In this document: piece after piece, positions 25,087 to 35,248 of the stretch
Position numbering within the stretch: the stretch's first letter is position 1
Layout of the letters: each line of letters begins with the position of its first letter
Assembly (NCBI GenBank): GCA_016839605.1
Contig: JAEOTX010000022.1
Location: forward strand, 1 to 56,937
Length of the DNA: 56,937 bases
Direction of reading: 5' to 3'
Source: Candidatus Thorarchaeota archaeon
GTDB taxonomy: Archaea > Asgardarchaeota > Thorarchaeia > Thorarchaeales > Thorarchaeaceae
Made by a program: the position numbers and the translations under genes
Notes under the pieces: generated by a model
Told to the model about the DNA's origin: nothing
The model's input: the letters and a program-made list of their open reading frames with translations, nothing else
Database searches by the model: none

Positions 25087-25341
25087 CTAAGTAACCTCGG
25101 CCTTCCTACTCTCGTAGAACTTGTCGATGAATGCGCCATAGATATCAACAGCTTCTGTCAAGGGGTTAACCTCATCAATAGACATCTCAAGTCCACATGA
25201 GCCACACTTGACACTAGCGAAGCCATTGTTACGATACAGTTCAATCTTGATTGAAGTGTTTCCACAGTCAGGACATGGATATACATCTGGTATACGCTTC
25301 TGAGGACGCCGTCGCACTTTTTGTCTTCGTCTTCTTCCCAT
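25087..25341 (-). CDS. elf1: Transcription elongation factor Elf1-like zinc protein
   Basis: An 84-residue protein with a basic N terminus (GRRRRQKVRRRPQKR), a four-Cys zinc ribbon (Cys23, 26, 46, 49: CPDCGN and CGSCGLEM) and the downstream PLTEAVDIYGAFIDKFYE typical of the eukaryotic Elf1 family, which associates with elongating RNA polymerase II. Homologues are known in Asgard archaea and some TACK archaea. It is divergent from the winged-helix gene. Confidence 0.88.
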   Translation of the reverse strand: MGRRRRQKVRRRPQKRIPDVYPCPDCGNTSIKIELYRNNGFASVKCGSCGLEMSIDEVNPLTEAVDIYGAFIDKFYESRKAEVT

Positions 25342-25501
25342 GATGATTCACCTCTACCTATGTCCCACAAAAGGGGGAAAGAGCCCAATAGAAGTAGAGC
25401 GGGCTGCACCTTACTGGAATTCATTTAAGCCTTATGATGCCTCAAAACCAACCCACCAAAGCAAAGCGTTCTTATTGGCAACTGGTACGCAGCTGAACAC
25501 G

Positions 25502-25741
25502 ATGTCAGACCTCTCTCGAAACGCACAATGCGTATTGAAGATTCTTCAGAATGCCACAGATCCGCTCACGACAGCTGAGATTCTTGAGATTGCACGTAGT
25601 GATGAATATGGAGATATATGTCAGGACTGTGCTGGCGGTGACACATTTGTTATCGCAGCGCGGCAGCTTGTAGACGTGGGTTTCATTACAAGGAAGCTTG
25701 GGAAGGGAGGGTATCGTTGGCAAATGGCTAGGGGTGAATGA
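25502..25741 (+). CDS. Small winged-helix protein
   Basis: A 79-residue predicted winged helix-turn-helix protein (CVLKILQNATDPLTTAEILEIA ends the recognition helices, followed by the wing GFITRKLGKGGYRW). A CxxC pair (ICQDCAGG) interrupts it and may bind metal. The ATG at 25502 is chosen; the frame continues upstream without homology-like sequence. Its stop is just before the sufS start, suggesting co-transcription and perhaps a regulatory role. Confidence 0.6.
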   Translation: MSDLSRNAQCVLKILQNATDPLTTAEILEIARSDEYGDICQDCAGGDTFVIAARQLVDVGFITRKLGKGGYRWQMARGE

Positions 25742-25746
25742 TTAGC

Positions 25747-26979
25747 ATGTTAGAAGTAAGAGATGATTTTCCAGTTCTGAACCGCAAGATCAATGGCAGA
25801 CCCCTTGTGTATCTTGACAGCGCCTGCATGGCCCTAAAGCCTAGGCAAGTAGTTGCAGCCATGAACGAGTACTATGAACAATATCCAGCCTGTGGAGGGC
25901 GTAGTATCCATAAGCTTGGGGAGGAGGCGTCCAACGCTTATACTGCCTCTCGCGAGAAGTTCGCACGCTTTCTCAATGCCACAGAAATCGAGGAATGCAT
26001 CTGGACACGAAACGCAACAGAGTCACTAAACATTGTCGCGGCTTGTGTAGACTTACCCAAGGACGCCAAGATTGTGACATCCACACTAGAACATCATAGC
26101 GGATCACTCCCATTTGTGGAACGTGCTCGAAGAGATGGTCTGAAGATTGAGGTAGTCAAGGCCAAGCAGGATGGGACTTTTGACATCGAGGACTGGAAAC
26201 AGGTGATTGATCGCAAGACGAAGCTGGTTTCTATCGTACATTCATCAAATGTTACAGGAACAGTCGCTCCATTAGGGGAGATCATTGAGATTGCTCATGA
26301 CCGTGGTGCCTTGGTCATGTCTGACGATGCACAATACGCTCCACATCATCCACTAGATGTTCAGGAGTCAGATGTTGACTTTTCAGCGATATCAGTCCAC
26401 AAGATGTGTGGTCCTACTGGTATGGGTGTTCTTTACGGAAAACTAGACCTTCTCAAGTCGATGGACATGTTTCTTGTGGGAGGCGACACAGTTTCAGATG
26501 TTCGCTATGAGAATGGGAAGATAATCCCTGAGTATCTTCCGCCCCCTGAGAAGTTCGAGGCAGGTCTCCAGAACTATGCTGGTGCCATAGGTGCTGGTGC
26601 TGCTGCAGAGTATCTGACCGGCATAGGAATGGGTGAAATTGAAAAACATGAACGTGCTCTCCTTAACATAGCTTTGAAAGACCTGAAGAACTCAAAGCAC
26701 ATCAGAATCCTAGGCACTGACGACATCGACATGAAGACCGGTCTTGTAACCTTCAGTCTCGACACCGTGGAGGCAGCACATGATGTAGCTGCATTCCTGA
26801 ATGATGAATACAGCGTCATGGTCCGTTCAGGTTGGCATTGCGCTGGGCCTTTTCACTATCAGATGGGAATCAAACCTTCAGTGGGAACTGTACGAGCTAG
26901 TTTCTATCTCTACAATAATACAGATGATGTGAAGACCTTCCTTGAGGGAATGCATGCGCTGATTGAGGCGACATCATAG
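25747..26979 (+). CDS. sufS: Cysteine desulfurase (SufS-like)
   Basis: A 410-residue class-V aminotransferase that extracts sulfur from cysteine for Fe-S cluster assembly. It shows YLDSACMALKPRQVVAA, the pyridoxal-phosphate-binding THE-like segment STLEHHSGSLPF, SDDAQYAPHHPLDV, the Lys in VHKMCGPTGMGVLY, and the catalytic Cys in RSGWHCAGP. I prefer the ATG at 25747, about nine bases after AGGGGTGA, over 25738. Many products here need Fe-S clusters (RpoD, XPD, AcnX). Confidence 0.92.
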   Translation: MLEVRDDFPVLNRKINGRPLVYLDSACMALKPRQVVAAMNEYYEQYPACGGRSIHKLGEEASNAYTASREKFARFLNATEIEECIWTRNATESLNIVAACVDLPKDAKIVTSTLEHHSGSLPFVERARRDGLKIEVVKAKQDGTFDIEDWKQVIDRKTKLVSIVHSSNVTGTVAPLGEIIEIAHDRGALVMSDDAQYAPHHPLDVQESDVDFSAISVHKMCGPTGMGVLYGKLDLLKSMDMFLVGGDTVSDVRYENGKIIPEYLPPPEKFEAGLQNYAGAIGAGAAAEYLTGIGMGEIEKHERALLNIALKDLKNSKHIRILGTDDIDMKTGLVTFSLDTVEAAHDVAAFLNDEYSVMVRSGWHCAGPFHYQMGIKPSVGTVRASFYLYNNTDDVKTFLEGMHALIEATS

Positions 26980-27004
26980 ATTAAAACCGAGGGACGACTG
27001 ACAC

Positions 27005-29164
27005 TCAGCTCATCAGTCCGTTAATGGCCTCTCTCATACGCTTGCTCTCTTCCACAGGATCGGGGAATGTGATGCTACTTGCAGTAATGTCCAAGGAGTC
27101 CTTGAACTTGGACACGCGGCCTTGGATTGCAACATATCTTCCAAGTGTTCTGTCAGAGTTCTGTTCCAAGGGCTCGAGTCTGTTCCCTGAGTTCGTTATG
27201 AGTTCATGAGCTTCCACTGCTGTCATCTGAAGCAGAGACTCACCAGCCTCCCCAAAGAGGGTGGTTCTTATAGAACCTGAACCATCATCGACAGTTATTT
27301 TGTATAGCATCCTATACTCAGGTTCTTTCACATCTCCACAGACCGCGCATGTGAATCGCCCCTCTTCTTCCTCCACTTTCTTTCTACAACTTGGGCAAGC
27401 CGGATAAATTGGGCTCTTCTGGGAAATTCCCACTACGATTCCACAGACCTCAACGCTTTTTCCCTCACTGCTGTCGTCTATATCTCCAATCAGTACTCTT
27501 CCAGCAGGCTGTGTTTTTGGTTGTGATGAAAGCTCGGTCAACTCTAACTGCTCGAGACGGGATCCTTTTGGATTAATCTCGATTTCAGCTCTTCGACCAA
27601 CATGAACTTCTACACCACCCCTGAATCCTTCCTTTGCGTATGCGTGAGTGACGACAATCACATCACCCTCATCGAGGGCCTTTATTTTGTCCACGTCCTC
27701 ATTCCAGAATGTAAGCCGAACCTGTGCAGTTTCATCTGCTATGATTATGTTCTGAACTCTTCCCTCTTTTCCATCTCTGTCAAACGTGTTAATCGGGAAT
27801 ACTCTTACCACCTTGCCTTCAACATCAACATCGCGCATTTCAACGGTGATATCTGCAAGCTCCTTCTTACCAATAGGTTCAGGGGCTGACGCAGGTATGG
27901 CTGATACTTTCAACTTCTTGAGCTTCGACCCCTTTGGATTGATAGTGATCTCGGCATTACGGCCCATATGAATCTCAACGCCACCTCTATAACCCTCCTT
28001 GGCATAGACATGCATGACACTAATTACATTGTCCACTTTGAGGTCCTTGATTTTGTCCACGTCTTCGTTCCAGAATGTCAGTCGAATTTGAGCAGACTCA
28101 TCTGCTATGATTATGTTCTGAACTCTTCCTTCTTTTCCATCTCTGTCAAACGTGTTAACTGGAAATATCTGAACAACCTTTCCCTCAACATCCAAATCAC
28201 GCATATCAAGAGTGATGTCTGCAATCTTTTTCTTGCCAACAGGTGAGGAAGCGGTTCCCACAGTTGATTCTACGGCGTCAATCTTGACCTTCAATTCTCT
28301 TTCAATCTGTGCTGACCTACCAGCATGAATCTCAATATTGCCGTAGCGTCCTCTCCTTGTGTATCCTCCACGAAGGTTGAAGACTTCTCCCACTTTAGCA
28401 TCTTCCATCTCTTCAGCCTCCTTATCCCAGAAGACACATCCTGTTTCGCCCGTTTCATCAGCAACAATTAATCTGAGGACCTTGCCTTCGGACTCTCCCT
28501 CATCTCTAGAGAATGTGGTCAGTGGAAAGACCTTCTGAATTTTAGCTGTGACAGATATGTTGTACATCTTTTCCTCTAGTAGCTCGCCAATCTTTGTAGA
28601 TGGTGTTTCGCCAAAATCAATACCCAGGTCTTCAAGCTCGTACTCATCTAGAATCTTTATACCTGACATACGGCCCATATTGATCTCGAGAGCGTCACCC
28701 AATCCCTTTTTCACGTAGCCTCCACGTAACTGAATGACATCATCAATCTTGACGATGTCCTCCTCAACAACTCTGGTTATTTCATCCCAGAGTGTGACTC
28801 TTATCTCACCGGTTTCATCTGCAACAAAGAGGCTAGCAACTTTTCCCTCGCCTCCATCCTTGCGTGTGAAGGTTCGAACTGGATTCTTACTGACCACTCT
28901 TGCAGTCAACGGGATTCTTCCAGTAGATTCAGTTATATCCTCAATCCTGATTCGCGCTTTAGCAGAAACTTGTTGCAGGTCAATACCAAGCTCGCGTGCA
29001 ATAATCATGGCTGCTGACTCTTCATTAACAACTTCTGGGCCAAGCTCTTGTCTCTTCTCCCCAATCATTTTGAGGACTTCATCTCGTTGATGCTCTGTGT
29101 GTTTCAGAATGAGCTCAATCGTTTCTTCAAGTGTGAGCACTTCTATTACCGTCCTGACGACCAC
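27005..29164 (-). CDS. Replication protein A-like ssDNA-binding protein with five OB folds
   Basis: A 719-residue RPA. After an N-terminal ~55-residue helical region it has OB1 (about 62-165), OB2 (about 195-285), OB3 (about 305-410), OB4 (about 425-535) and a fifth OB with a zinc ribbon (CPSCRKKVEEEEGRFTCAVC). OB3 and OB4 are nearly identical to each other, e.g. both carry GRVQNIIIADE; they repeat with a period of 366 bases. It binds ssDNA in replication and repair. The GTG at 29164 is used; a GTG at 29140 after AGGACGG is possible. It is divergent from the PolD large subunit gene. Confidence 0.9.
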   Translation of the reverse strand: MVVRTVIEVLTLEETIELILKHTEHQRDEVLKMIGEKRQELGPEVVNEESAAMIIARELGIDLQQVSAKARIRIEDITESTGRIPLTARVVSKNPVRTFTRKDGGEGKVASLFVADETGEIRVTLWDEITRVVEEDIVKIDDVIQLRGGYVKKGLGDALEINMGRMSGIKILDEYELEDLGIDFGETPSTKIGELLEEKMYNISVTAKIQKVFPLTTFSRDEGESEGKVLRLIVADETGETGCVFWDKEAEEMEDAKVGEVFNLRGGYTRRGRYGNIEIHAGRSAQIERELKVKIDAVESTVGTASSPVGKKKIADITLDMRDLDVEGKVVQIFPVNTFDRDGKEGRVQNIIIADESAQIRLTFWNEDVDKIKDLKVDNVISVMHVYAKEGYRGGVEIHMGRNAEITINPKGSKLKKLKVSAIPASAPEPIGKKELADITVEMRDVDVEGKVVRVFPINTFDRDGKEGRVQNIIIADETAQVRLTFWNEDVDKIKALDEGDVIVVTHAYAKEGFRGGVEVHVGRRAEIEINPKGSRLEQLELTELSSQPKTQPAGRVLIGDIDDSSEGKSVEVCGIVVGISQKSPIYPACPSCRKKVEEEEGRFTCAVCGDVKEPEYRMLYKITVDDGSGSIRTTLFGEAGESLLQMTAVEAHELITNSGNRLEPLEQNSDRTLGRYVAIQGRVSKFKDSLDITASSITFPDPVEESKRMREAINGLMS

Positions 29165-29297
29165 TGATGGCGTTTGGTCAACATCACGTACATCGTTTCT
29201 GCTTTAAAGCTCACTACTCAAAGACGCCGAGCTAGCTGCCAGTTTTGTCTTGCCGAAAGATAAAAGACGAATACCAATAACCGTGGTCTGACGAACT

Positions 29298-32200
29298 GTG
29301 ACCGAATCCGAACACCCAAGCCTTCCAAGCCATAGTGTGAGTTACGAGCAATATTTCGAAGCCCTGAACAAAGAGGTCGAGAAAATCTATGAAATTGCAG
29401 AGAAGGCTAGGGCAATGGGATATGATCCTACAACTAGAGTTGAAATCCCTCCAGCTCATGATGTTGCAGCCCGTGTAGAAGCCACTCTCGAAGGCCCTAT
29501 TGGAGTGGCTAAGCGAATCAGAGAGCTCATTCAAGAGTATGAGACTCGTGAAGAAGTGGCCTTTGCAGTTGCGAGAGAGATTGCAATAGGTGAGCTAGGA
29601 GCGATCACAGATAAAGAAAAGGCCGCTGACAAGGCGGTTCGTGTAGCTCTTGCTATCTTGACCGAGAGCATAACAGCTGCACCTATAGAAGGTATCTCAA
29701 GGGTTTTGATACGAGGATCTGGTGATGATAGATACCTTGCACTCTACTTGGCCGGTCCAATCCGCGCGGCAGGCGGAACTGAGGCCGCTATGACGGTGTT
29801 AGTGGCAGACTATGTGCGGCAGGTCCTTGAACTACCTCCATTTGTGGCAACAGAACGCGAGATTGAGCGTGCTATAGAGGAAGTGGAGCTGTATGCAAGA
29901 TTTGGCCATCTTCAATATCCTGTTGAACCAGAACTGGTTAGGCTTGCTGCCACCAGACTCCCAATTATGCTGACTGGAGATCCTACTGAGGAATTCGAGG
30001 TCACTGGAAGCCGCGATATTGAAAGAATTGGGATTGGAGTCAATCGAGTTCGCGGGGGGGCAGTCCTAGTTCTGAATGATGGAGTCGTAGGTAGGGCTAC
30101 AAAGCTGGCGAAAATAGTCAATGAGAACTCAATCAAGGGCTGGGAATGGTTGAATGATTTAGCCGCAAAGACATCCAAGGCGGCATCAGCCGAAGCTGAA
30201 GACTCTGTAGAGAAGAAGCTTGAGCCCAAGTTTGACTATCTAGCTGACGTCATCGGAGGACGGCCAGTCTTTTCTCATCCATCTAGCATAGGTGGATTCA
30301 GGCTGAGGTATGGCAGGTCACGGAACACAGGTCTTGCCGGAGTTGGAGTTCACCCAGCCACTATGTTCATAGTAGATGAATTTCTGGCTCCAGGCACTCA
30401 TATCAGAACTGAAAGACCTGGCAAGGGGTCAATAGTCACCCCTGTAGACACAATAGAGGGCCCTATTGTCCTGCTGAAGGACAAGTCTGTGAAACAGATT
30501 TTCTCGGTCAGTGAGGCGCGAAAACTTCAGGGGCAGATAGAACGCATCCTCTACCTAGGCGACATTCTTGTGGCATTGGGTGAATTTCTAGAGAACAATC
30601 ATCCATTGGTCCCGTCAGGATACTGTGAAGAATGGTGGTCTCATGACCTTGAAAGGGTCTATTCGGGTCTTGATACTAAGAAGATACAGAAGGCTATCGC
30701 CGGTTCTGACGTCACCCCCGAAGATATAGACGCCTTCATTGTGTCACCATTAATCCGAATCCCAAGTCCAGAGGAGGCTATTCTTCTTTCAACCAAATTT
30801 GGAATCCCACTCCATCCTAGATACCTGTACCGTTGGTCCTCCCTCACTGTGGAAAACATGCTTGATATCAGGAGCTGGCTACTCACGAAGCACAAGATTG
30901 AGCAAAGCTCAGATGGAGAGCGGATGACACTTCCCAACGATCAGAAATACAAGAACATGCTGGAGAAACTAGGAGTCCCTCACTTCCTTACTAATGACCG
31001 CAAACGAATCGAGCTTATAGACAGTCCTTTGACTATCTTGTCACAACTGGGTGAGAAGAAGGACACGGCAGTCGGTAGCAATGCATTGGATGCACTAGCA
31101 TCGTGTGCGAAAGTGCCTTTGAGAGATAAGATGGGCTTTTCCATCGGAGCTAGGATGGGTCGGCCAGAGAAGGCTCAAGAGAGAAAAATGCGACCCCCAG
31201 TCCAAGTCCTATTCCCTGTAGGCCGTTCCCTTTCCACCGAACGCAGGATGGTGAAGGTGGCTAAGAGTACAGATCAGACCGCCCGAATCCATGACTACGA
31301 CCTCGACAATAACAGACCTGCGCCTAGACTTCCAGCTGCTGGTGTCAAACTTGAGCTTGTACACAGAGTCTGTCCCTCGTGTCAGAATGAAACCTTTGAA
31401 TCACGATGCTATGAATGTGGCAGTCATACTGAGGTACAGAAGTTGTGTTCAAACCCTGATTGCGGTAAGCCAGTAGACCCGATTAGTGGAATGTGCTCAT
31501 CGCATCCTGGTGCACGGGTGCGAGGCACAAAGGAGAGGCAAGTTGACATTAGAGGCCTTTTGGAGCGTGTGAAAGAAGAGATAGATGAACCTCAAGCATA
31601 TGACCTTCGGGCTGTTCTAGGTCTTACGAGTGACCTGAAGATTCCTGAATATCTTGGAAAGGGAATTCTTCGAGCTAAACATGATGTTTATTGCTATCGT
31701 GATGGGACAGCACGGTTTGATGTCACAGATGCCCCCCTCACCCATTTCAGACCCCGAGAGGTTGGGGTTCCAGTTCATAAGCTACGGGAGCTGGGTTATA
31801 TCAGTGACCATCAAGGGGCTCCGCTAGTTTCCGACATGCAAATACTTGAGCTCAAGGTTCAGGATTTAATAGTGCCTGAGAACTGTGCTGACTACATGGT
31901 TCGCGTCGGACGGTTTGTAGATGACAGTTTGGAGAAAATCTACAAGAAGGATAGATACTATAACTTCAAGGCTCCCGAGGACACAATTGGTCAGCTTGTG
32001 ATTGGCCTGGCACCACACACATCCGCAGGAATCATTGGAAGAATTGTTGGATTTACAAACGCTAGCGTTTGTTATGCGCATCCATTCTGGCATGCAGCAA
32101 AACGCAGAAACTGTGATGGAGATGAAGATGCTATTATCTTGGTCCTTGACGCTCTCATCAACTTCTCCAAGGAGTATCTTCCAGCAGGACGAGGAGGCTT

Positions 32201-32858
32201 CATGGATGCTCCCCTTGTGCTCTCAGTCATTCTCAATCCCGAAGAGGTTGATGATGAGAGTCACAACATAGAGGTATGCTATCGCTATCCAGCCGAGTTC
32301 TATGAGATGGTGGCTGAGGCTCAACATCCCACGGCAGTTAAGCATCTTGTCGATATTGTCGGGTCCCGATTGGGCAAAGAGGAACAATACGAGGGTTTCG
32401 GTTTTACTCATGATACATCATCAATTGATGCTGGCCCCCGAAACTCAAGATACAAGACTTTAGGATCCATGGCGGAGAAGCTTGAGGCACAGCTTCACTT
32501 GGCTGTTCTTATTGATGCCGTCGATTCGAGGGATGTAGCTGAGAGAGTTCTGTCCCATCATTTCATTCGTGACATTCGGGGGAATCTCCGCGCTTATTCT
32601 ACACAAAAGATACGATGCCGAAAATGTAACAGGATATATCGCCGAATACCCATGTCCGGAGAATGCAGCTGTGGAGAGGGCTTATTACTCACAGTGAGTC
32701 AGAAGAACATCTCAAAGTATCTTGCAGTTGCCGAAAAGATGATGCACGATCATGATCTCAGTCAATATCTCCGTCAACGGATCAAGCTAATTAATGCTGC
32801 TCTGGACTCACTCTTTGTATCAGAACAGACCGACCTCACAGACTTCTTTGATGTCTGA
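29298..32858 (+). CDS. polC: DNA polymerase II (PolD) large subunit DP2
   Basis: A 1186-residue catalytic subunit of the archaeal replicative family-D polymerase. Landmarks are GSGDDRYLALYLAGPIRAAGG near 140-165, a zinc module (CPSCQN, CYECGS, CSNPDCGK), the catalytic KRRNCDGDEDAIIL, and a C-terminal zinc element (CRKCNR and CSCGEG). The catalytic site is not interrupted by an intein. The small subunit DP1 is not in this window. Start is a GTG, with no near ATG. It converges with the CBS gene. Confidence 0.97.
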   Translation: MTESEHPSLPSHSVSYEQYFEALNKEVEKIYEIAEKARAMGYDPTTRVEIPPAHDVAARVEATLEGPIGVAKRIRELIQEYETREEVAFAVAREIAIGELGAITDKEKAADKAVRVALAILTESITAAPIEGISRVLIRGSGDDRYLALYLAGPIRAAGGTEAAMTVLVADYVRQVLELPPFVATEREIERAIEEVELYARFGHLQYPVEPELVRLAATRLPIMLTGDPTEEFEVTGSRDIERIGIGVNRVRGGAVLVLNDGVVGRATKLAKIVNENSIKGWEWLNDLAAKTSKAASAEAEDSVEKKLEPKFDYLADVIGGRPVFSHPSSIGGFRLRYGRSRNTGLAGVGVHPATMFIVDEFLAPGTHIRTERPGKGSIVTPVDTIEGPIVLLKDKSVKQIFSVSEARKLQGQIERILYLGDILVALGEFLENNHPLVPSGYCEEWWSHDLERVYSGLDTKKIQKAIAGSDVTPEDIDAFIVSPLIRIPSPEEAILLSTKFGIPLHPRYLYRWSSLTVENMLDIRSWLLTKHKIEQSSDGERMTLPNDQKYKNMLEKLGVPHFLTNDRKRIELIDSPLTILSQLGEKKDTAVGSNALDALASCAKVPLRDKMGFSIGARMGRPEKAQERKMRPPVQVLFPVGRSLSTERRMVKVAKSTDQTARIHDYDLDNNRPAPRLPAAGVKLELVHRVCPSCQNETFESRCYECGSHTEVQKLCSNPDCGKPVDPISGMCSSHPGARVRGTKERQVDIRGLLERVKEEIDEPQAYDLRAVLGLTSDLKIPEYLGKGILRAKHDVYCYRDGTARFDVTDAPLTHFRPREVGVPVHKLRELGYISDHQGAPLVSDMQILELKVQDLIVPENCADYMVRVGRFVDDSLEKIYKKDRYYNFKAPEDTIGQLVIGLAPHTSAGIIGRIVGFTNASVCYAHPFWHAAKRRNCDGDEDAIILVLDALINFSKEYLPAGRGGFMDAPLVLSVILNPEEVDDESHNIEVCYRYPAEFYEMVAEAQHPTAVKHLVDIVGSRLGKEEQYEGFGFTHDTSSIDAGPRNSRYKTLGSMAEKLEAQLHLAVLIDAVDSRDVAERVLSHHFIRDIRGNLRAYSTQKIRCRKCNRIYRRIPMSGECSCGEGLLLTVSQKNISKYLAVAEKMMHDHDLSQYLRQRIKLINAALDSLFVSEQTDLTDFFDV

Positions 32859-32860
32859 AC

Positions 32861-33712
32861 TCACTCTTCATCCAGCGCTAGTTTGAGCAGGTCGCTGTCT
32901 TCAATCATACCAATCAAATTGTTTGTCGCGGAGAGTACTGGAGCCTGGTCTATGTCATTCTTTCTGAATATTCTGACACACTCTGGGATTGTGCTTACTT
33001 CGTTGACACTGATGATGTTCTGTGTCATCACACCTTTAACAGGCACATTTGGCAGCCTTAGCAGTTTCTTAGTCACTACTAGAAAATCCTTCGAGTCCCA
33101 GCTCCACTCGACCGAAGAATCAGTGCCGCTATAGGTCTTGGAAACGTTGTCCTCCACAGAAACTTCCGACAGGCGAATGAAGTCGCTCACCGTAATCATC
33201 CCTGTGACCCCTCCTGCTTCGTTCACAAGGACCAGTGCACTCCTGCCTGCCATCTCCATCAGCATATATGCAAGTGGGCAGGGAGTTTCTTCCCAAGCTG
33301 CATTAATCTGCGGCCTCATATAATCCCCGACCTTGCTATCTTGATACTTCTTATGCTCCTCTAGGACCGCTCCTAAGATGTCAGGGACAGTCACGAGGCC
33401 TACGAGTTCATCATTATCAACAACAGGAAGTCGTCTGAATCCCTTGTCTAACATCAGCTTCACTGCAGTCTTCACCTGAGTCCTAGGTGTGACCGTTTCA
33501 GGGTCTCGCACCATCAGCATGGCAAGCTGTGGCTCGTCAGCCTTTCTCAACAGATCACTTCTGGTCACCATTCCTACCAGGGTCTTTGTGCCCTTTTTCA
33601 CGACAGGGATTCCATTGACCTGTTTCTCTGCCATAATTTGCAGGACATCCTCTCGAGTTCCAGGTACGTAGGCATATACCACATCTGATTGCATGCACTG
33701 TGCGACTTTCAT
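32861..33712 (-). CDS. Four-CBS-domain protein
   Basis: A 283-residue protein made of two Bateman modules: four CBS repeats, e.g. GIPVVKKGTKTLVGMVTRSD and RRLPVVDNDELVGLVTVPDI. CBS pairs usually bind adenosine nucleotides, but no effector domain is fused and the partner is unknown. The ATG at 33712 follows AAGGT; an upstream frame to 33835 shows no family-like sequence. Possible TATA (CATTTTAAAGCC) near 33845-33855 implies a leader of about 110 bases. Confidence 0.85.
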   Translation of the reverse strand: MKVAQCMQSDVVYAYVPGTREDVLQIMAEKQVNGIPVVKKGTKTLVGMVTRSDLLRKADEPQLAMLMVRDPETVTPRTQVKTAVKLMLDKGFRRLPVVDNDELVGLVTVPDILGAVLEEHKKYQDSKVGDYMRPQINAAWEETPCPLAYMLMEMAGRSALVLVNEAGGVTGMITVSDFIRLSEVSVEDNVSKTYSGTDSSVEWSWDSKDFLVVTKKLLRLPNVPVKGVMTQNIISVNEVSTIPECVRIFRKNDIDQAPVLSATNNLIGMIEDSDLLKLALDEE

Positions 33713-33891
33713 GCTGATACCTTCATGGTTGGTTTGTTTTACTCGGGTATTGTAGAAACGGCGTATCATATCATAGGTTCTACTAAACCAATTGACCCTG
33801 CGGCAATAACCGAAATAGATAGGGCCGGTAAGCACCTACTCCCTTTGGCTTTAAAATGTAATGGCATGCCAAAGATTGGGTTCCATAGGGG

Positions 33892-34452
33892 TCACCAAGG
33901 ATTCTTCTTGAATCCCAAGAGGTAACCCAATGCGTTACTCACCCAATGAATGACCAACGTAGTGATAACGAGTATCACAGCATAGATTCCTTCTGGCTGA
34001 AGAAGTGGATATGCAAAAAGAAGTGCCATGATTATGAATCCTAGCTGGTCAAGTATAGGCGAGGGACCTCCACTCTGCACTTTGACTCTTCTCTTCAAAA
34101 AGGAACCAATGAGGTCTCCAGCTAGTGCCCCAACAGAGAGAAGGAAGCCTGTAGATACGGTCATGAACAGGACATACTCCATGCTTGGAGTCACAACGAC
34201 AAATTCTGCCAGAATGGGCATCAAATATGGGGCCAGAATATGCTGTCCCAATCCTGTCAGAGTGCCAAAGAACACTCCAACAATGAAGCCTCGTATTGTC
34301 TTACCGTCGCCAAGGACTCTGTGACCATCTCGCATGAACTTGCCACCATCTACTGGCCTACCACCTCCAAATATCACTGGAGTTGCATTGGCAATCCAAG
34401 CTGGTAATCCCAACCACACTGATAGTTCAAGCAGAGCTAGTGCTTCATACAT
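33892..34452 (-). CDS. carS: CDP-archaeol synthase
   Basis: A 186-residue integral membrane CarS/CDP-DAG synthase relative that activates unsaturated archaetidic acid with CTP for polar head-group attachment. It has about five transmembrane helices and the signature VGALAGDLIGSFLKRRV followed by SGGPSPILDQLGF. With egsA and the mevalonate operon it completes much of archaeal phospholipid synthesis. It lies 33 bases downstream of radB on the same strand. Confidence 0.93.
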   Translation of the reverse strand: MYEALALLELSVWLGLPAWIANATPVIFGGGRPVDGGKFMRDGHRVLGDGKTIRGFIVGVFFGTLTGLGQHILAPYLMPILAEFVVVTPSMEYVLFMTVSTGFLLSVGALAGDLIGSFLKRRVKVQSGGPSPILDQLGFIIMALLFAYPLLQPEGIYAVILVITTLVIHWVSNALGYLLGFKKNPW

Positions 34453-34485
34453 CTGGCGTGACTCCTATAGAAATCTAAGAGCTTC

Positions 34486-35202
34486 TCATTTCATTGTTTC
34501 TCTTTGGTCTGCTTCCAGTGCTAATCCCCTTTCTGTGAGGAAAAGCCTGCACATCGATGGCTCACTTTCTGGTCTTAATCTTTTCAATATTCTCTCCCCG
34601 GTTCCTCTTCCAATACGCATCTTCAGAATATAGTCTGACCAATAATCCAGAATATTGCTTGCAACGGGTTCAAAGTCTTCTGTTCTATCCATACTTCCTC
34701 TCACTTGATTCAGAACAAGCACTGCCATGTCTTTCTCTCTTGCTAGTCCCTTCAAAACTCCGGCTTGTCGATTGAGTTCCCGATGATTGAGATAGTTGGT
34801 CTTGCGGTCATCCAATACCGATCTATAGAGTCGAGTCAATGTGTCAATGACGACAAGCCTAGTATCATCCCGTGCGTATAATTCAATGTCGTCAATCAGT
34901 GCGCTTTGTTCATCGAAGTCCTTGGGGGATAGAATCATCAATCTGTCTTTGATTTGGCTGAACTCCTTCCCAGAAATCTGTTCTAGCCTCTCAATTGGGG
35001 AAGAGGACTCAGAGTTGATGTAGATAGTTCTTGCGCCTATTCTACATGCCGCACTGACAAACTGAAGCGCAGCTGTGGTCTTTCCTGCTGCTGCCTCTCC
35101 ATAGAAATGAATAAACAGGCCGGTTGAAAGCCCACCATTGAGGATCCTGTCCAAGGCCGATGCACCTGACGGAAGAATCAAATCACCCTTCACCAGGTTC
35201 AT
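34486..35202 (-). CDS. radB: DNA repair and recombination protein RadB
   Basis: A 238-residue RecA-fold ATPase, a RadA paralogue that aids recombination. Walker A is GEAAAGKTT; Walker B lies in TRLVVIDTLTRLYR; it lacks the N-terminal helix-hairpin-helix domain of RadA, typical of RadB. I chose the ATG at 35202; the TTG at 35217 adds five residues. It is divergent from the RNase H-like gene, 46 bases apart. Confidence 0.93.
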   Translation of the reverse strand: MNLVKGDLILPSGASALDRILNGGLSTGLFIHFYGEAAAGKTTAALQFVSAACRIGARTIYINSESSSPIERLEQISGKEFSQIKDRLMILSPKDFDEQSALIDDIELYARDDTRLVVIDTLTRLYRSVLDDRKTNYLNHRELNRQAGVLKGLAREKDMAVLVLNQVRGSMDRTEDFEPVASNILDYWSDYILKMRIGRGTGERILKRLRPESEPSMCRLFLTERGLALEADQRETMK

Positions 35203-35248
35203 GTTGTCACAAGACAAGTGATAAGCCTAACTCAGAAGGAGCGTTGTA

